A stretch of DNA of 8,461 nucleotides from an uncultured Rhodanobacter sp. (GTDB lineage Bacteria; Pseudomonadota; Gammaproteobacteria; Xanthomonadales; Rhodanobacteraceae): assembly GCA_937906285.1 (NCBI GenBank), contig CALCWL010000047.1:1-8461 (forward strand). The letters run 5' to 3'. Position 1 is the stretch's first letter, and every line of letters starts with the position of its first letter. Of this stretch, positions 6,899-8,461 are shown one piece after another. The position numbers were made by a program, and so were the translations under genes. The notes beneath the pieces are model-generated. The model had not been told where the DNA came from. It did no database searches and worked only from the letters and a program-made list of their open reading frames with translations.

Positions 6899-8461
6899 CT
6901 AGAAATCCTGCGTGAAGCTGATGCCGAACGTGCGCGGCCGGCTGAAACCCGTGTACACCTGTCCATTCGGGTATTCCGGCACCACGCCGTGCGCACCGCA
7001 AACCGTTACCGCACACTCGGAGAACTTGTACAGCGCGGCGCGCTTGTCGAACGCGTTGTTGATGTAGACACTCGCCGACCAGTTGCTCCCCTGGAGACCG
7101 GCGGACAGGTCCACCGAATTGTAGGCGGGCAGGCCGCCGTAGAGGCTGCGTTCGAGCAGGAGCAGATTCGTCGTGCGGTTCCCCACATGCGTCAATGCGC
7201 CCTGGACGAAGCCGCTCTTGCTGCCGACATCAAAGGTGTAACGCGCGATGAGGTTGCCCTTGAACCGTGGCGTGATGGGCAGGCGGGTGCCCGTGGGCGC
7301 CAGCGGCCCGTCCACCGTGTCGCCGGTTTGCGTGTTGATCGAGCCGGCGGGACAGTCGGTGACGGGGCGGTTGTCGTTGTCGGTGAAGCCGCAGTAGTTG
7401 GCGGTCAACTTGGCGTCATACAAGGCGAAGCCGGCGCTCAGCTGCAGGTTGTAGGTCGCCTGCCAGTTCAGCTGCGACTCCAGTCCGTCGATGCGGGCCG
7501 AATTGGCATTGAGGATTTCGGAAATGCCGTTCGGACCGGTGATGTCGAACTGGAAATTGTTCCAGGTCTCGCGGAACACGGCCCCGTTGAAGGTCAGCCG
7601 ATGGTCGAACCACGAGGTTTTCCAGCCGAGTTCGACGTTGGTCAGGAAATCCGCCTGATAGGGCGGCAGCGACGCGTTGCGGTTGATGCCACCCGGACGA
7701 TAGCCCTCGGACCGGGTGAAATAGACCATGGCTTGGGGCGTGACATGCCAGGTCAGATTGATCTTGTTGAGCGACCCGCTTTGCTTCACCCGCTTGTCGA
7801 AGTCCAGACAGGGCGCGCCCTCGAATGGCTCGGGCGAGATGCAGCCGGCCTCGCCGTAACTCGAGCCGGGGAAATAGCCCTCGCTGAAACCGAAAAAGCC
7901 GTAGAAGCTGCCGCTGTCGCGATAGTAGCGCTCGCCGATCGTGCCGGTGAGGACGTCGGGGATGAAGTCCCAGGACAGTTCGCCGTACACCGACTGGTCG
8001 CGATCGTAGCGGATCTGCCGGCTCAGATAGAGGGTGTCCGGCCAGCCGGTAACCGTCAGCGAATCGGCCAAGCCGCTGATCTTGTACTGGTACTGGATAT
8101 CGTGTTTCAGCTTCTGCCAGAACGCGCCAGCGACCAGACGCAGGCGATCGTCGCTGGGTGAGACAAGACGCAGTTCGTGGCTGTTGTCGGTGTAGTGGTC
8201 GCGGAAAAATGGGTGCTGCGACGGATCGATCAGGCCTCCGGCGTTGTCGTAAAAATAGACACCGGAGCCGTTCAGCGTGTCGTACCAGAACGAGTAGTCC
8301 GTGTAGTCGGACTCCTGCTCCTGGTTGCGCTTGAGATGCGCGTAGGCATAAGTCAGATCGAAATTGCCGACCTTGCCTTGCACGGTCAGCGCACCCTGCC
8401 ACCAGCGATCGTTGTTGCGCTCGGGAAAAAAGTGCGTGACGGCGAGATCGCCCACGCTCGG
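6899..8461 (-). CDS. TonB-dependent outer-membrane receptor, C-terminal beta-barrel part (N-terminus beyond the right edge)
   Basis: The 520 codons visible make up most of a 22-strand TonB-dependent barrel that imports scarce nutrients using energy from TonB-ExbBD. The frame is open to the window edge; a GTG at 8455 is inside the barrel and is not a start. The signal peptide, TonB box and plug are outside the window. Family features are VYFTRSEGYRPGGINR, TNVELGWKTSWFDHRL, ARIDGLESQLNWQATYNLQL, TPRFKGNLIARYTF, YINNAFDKRAA and a C-terminal GISFTQDF ending in phenylalanine, the outer-membrane assembly signal. Three pairs of cysteines fall in predicted extracellular loops (GCISPEPFEGAPC, NYCGFTDNDNRPVTDC, ECAVTVC), suggesting disulfide-closed loops. 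The ligand cannot be read from the sequence. The deacylase next door hints at an acylated amino acid or peptide rather than a siderophore. Confidence 0.93.
   Translation of the reverse strand, partial: PSVGDLAVTHFFPERNNDRWWQGALTVQGKVGNFDLTYAYAHLKRNQEQESDYTDYSFWYDTLNGSGVYFYDNAGGLIDPSQHPFFRDHYTDNSHELRLVSPSDDRLRLVAGAFWQKLKHDIQYQYKISGLADSLTVTGWPDTLYLSRQIRYDRDQSVYGELSWDFIPDVLTGTIGERYYRDSGSFYGFFGFSEGYFPGSSYGEAGCISPEPFEGAPCLDFDKRVKQSGSLNKINLTWHVTPQAMVYFTRSEGYRPGGINRNASLPPYQADFLTNVELGWKTSWFDHRLTFNGAVFRETWNNFQFDITGPNGISEILNANSARIDGLESQLNWQATYNLQLSAGFALYDAKLTANYCGFTDNDNRPVTDCPAGSINTQTGDTVDGPLAPTGTRLPITPRFKGNLIARYTFDVGSKSGFVQGALTHVGNRTTNLLLLERSLYGGLPAYNSVDLSAGLQGSNWSASVYINNAFDKRAALYKFSECAVTVCGAHGVVPEYPNGQVYTGFSRPRTFGISFTQDF

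Noticed and set aside
6878..8161. 427-codon plus-strand frame opposite the receptor
   Set aside because: It is a shadow of a clear TonB-dependent receptor, with no domain and no ribosome binding site.
1..8461. CRISPR arrays, tRNA/rRNA genes, insertion sequences or attachment sites
   Set aside because: Reading both strands showed no direct-repeat arrays, tRNA-like folds, transposase genes or flanking repeats.

Overview
The window is GC-rich DNA with every supported gene on the minus strand. The gene content points to a free-living Gram-negative proteobacterium: a TonB-dependent outer-membrane receptor, a secreted amidohydrolase and a proteobacterial-type metF. The style is that of Xanthomonadales (Rhodanobacter/Dyella-like). 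The lineage is an inference from gene style, not proven by any marker in the window.

In transcription order (right to left) the layout is as follows. (1) 8461-6899 holds the C-terminal two-thirds or so of a TonB-dependent receptor whose start lies beyond the right edge. (2) 6783-5083 encodes a secreted or periplasmic amidohydrolase of the N-acyl-D-amino-acid deacylase type. It sits about 115 bp downstream of the receptor, with a terminator-like hairpin in the gap. (3) 5082-4857 is a gene-free gap with a candidate promoter and hairpin-rich leader. (4) 4856-760 is a three-gene cassette: a FemAB/GNAT-like acyl- or aminoacyl-transferase, a thiamine-diphosphate enzyme related to acetolactate synthase, and an ATP-grasp ligase. 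The first two overlap by ATGA and the third follows after 99 bp. (5) 759-684 is a short AT-rich gap with a palindrome overlapping a probable promoter. (6) 683-1 is the 5' part of metF, 5,10-methylenetetrahydrofolate reductase, which runs off the left edge.

Functionally, the receptor and deacylase look like an uptake-and-hydrolysis pair for an N-acylated amino acid or peptide-like nutrient. The three-gene cassette has no recognised pathway name. Its enzyme types (carboxylate activation by ATP-grasp, 2-keto acid/aldehyde chemistry by a ThDP enzyme, acyl or aminoacyl transfer by a FemAB-like protein) suggest biosynthesis or modification of a small molecule or cell-envelope component. This is the most interesting part of the window. 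metF is housekeeping methionine/one-carbon metabolism, probably separately regulated from the palindrome just upstream.

The high GC at third codon positions creates very long antisense open frames. The largest (820-4005, plus strand) runs opposite all three cassette genes. They are treated as shadows.
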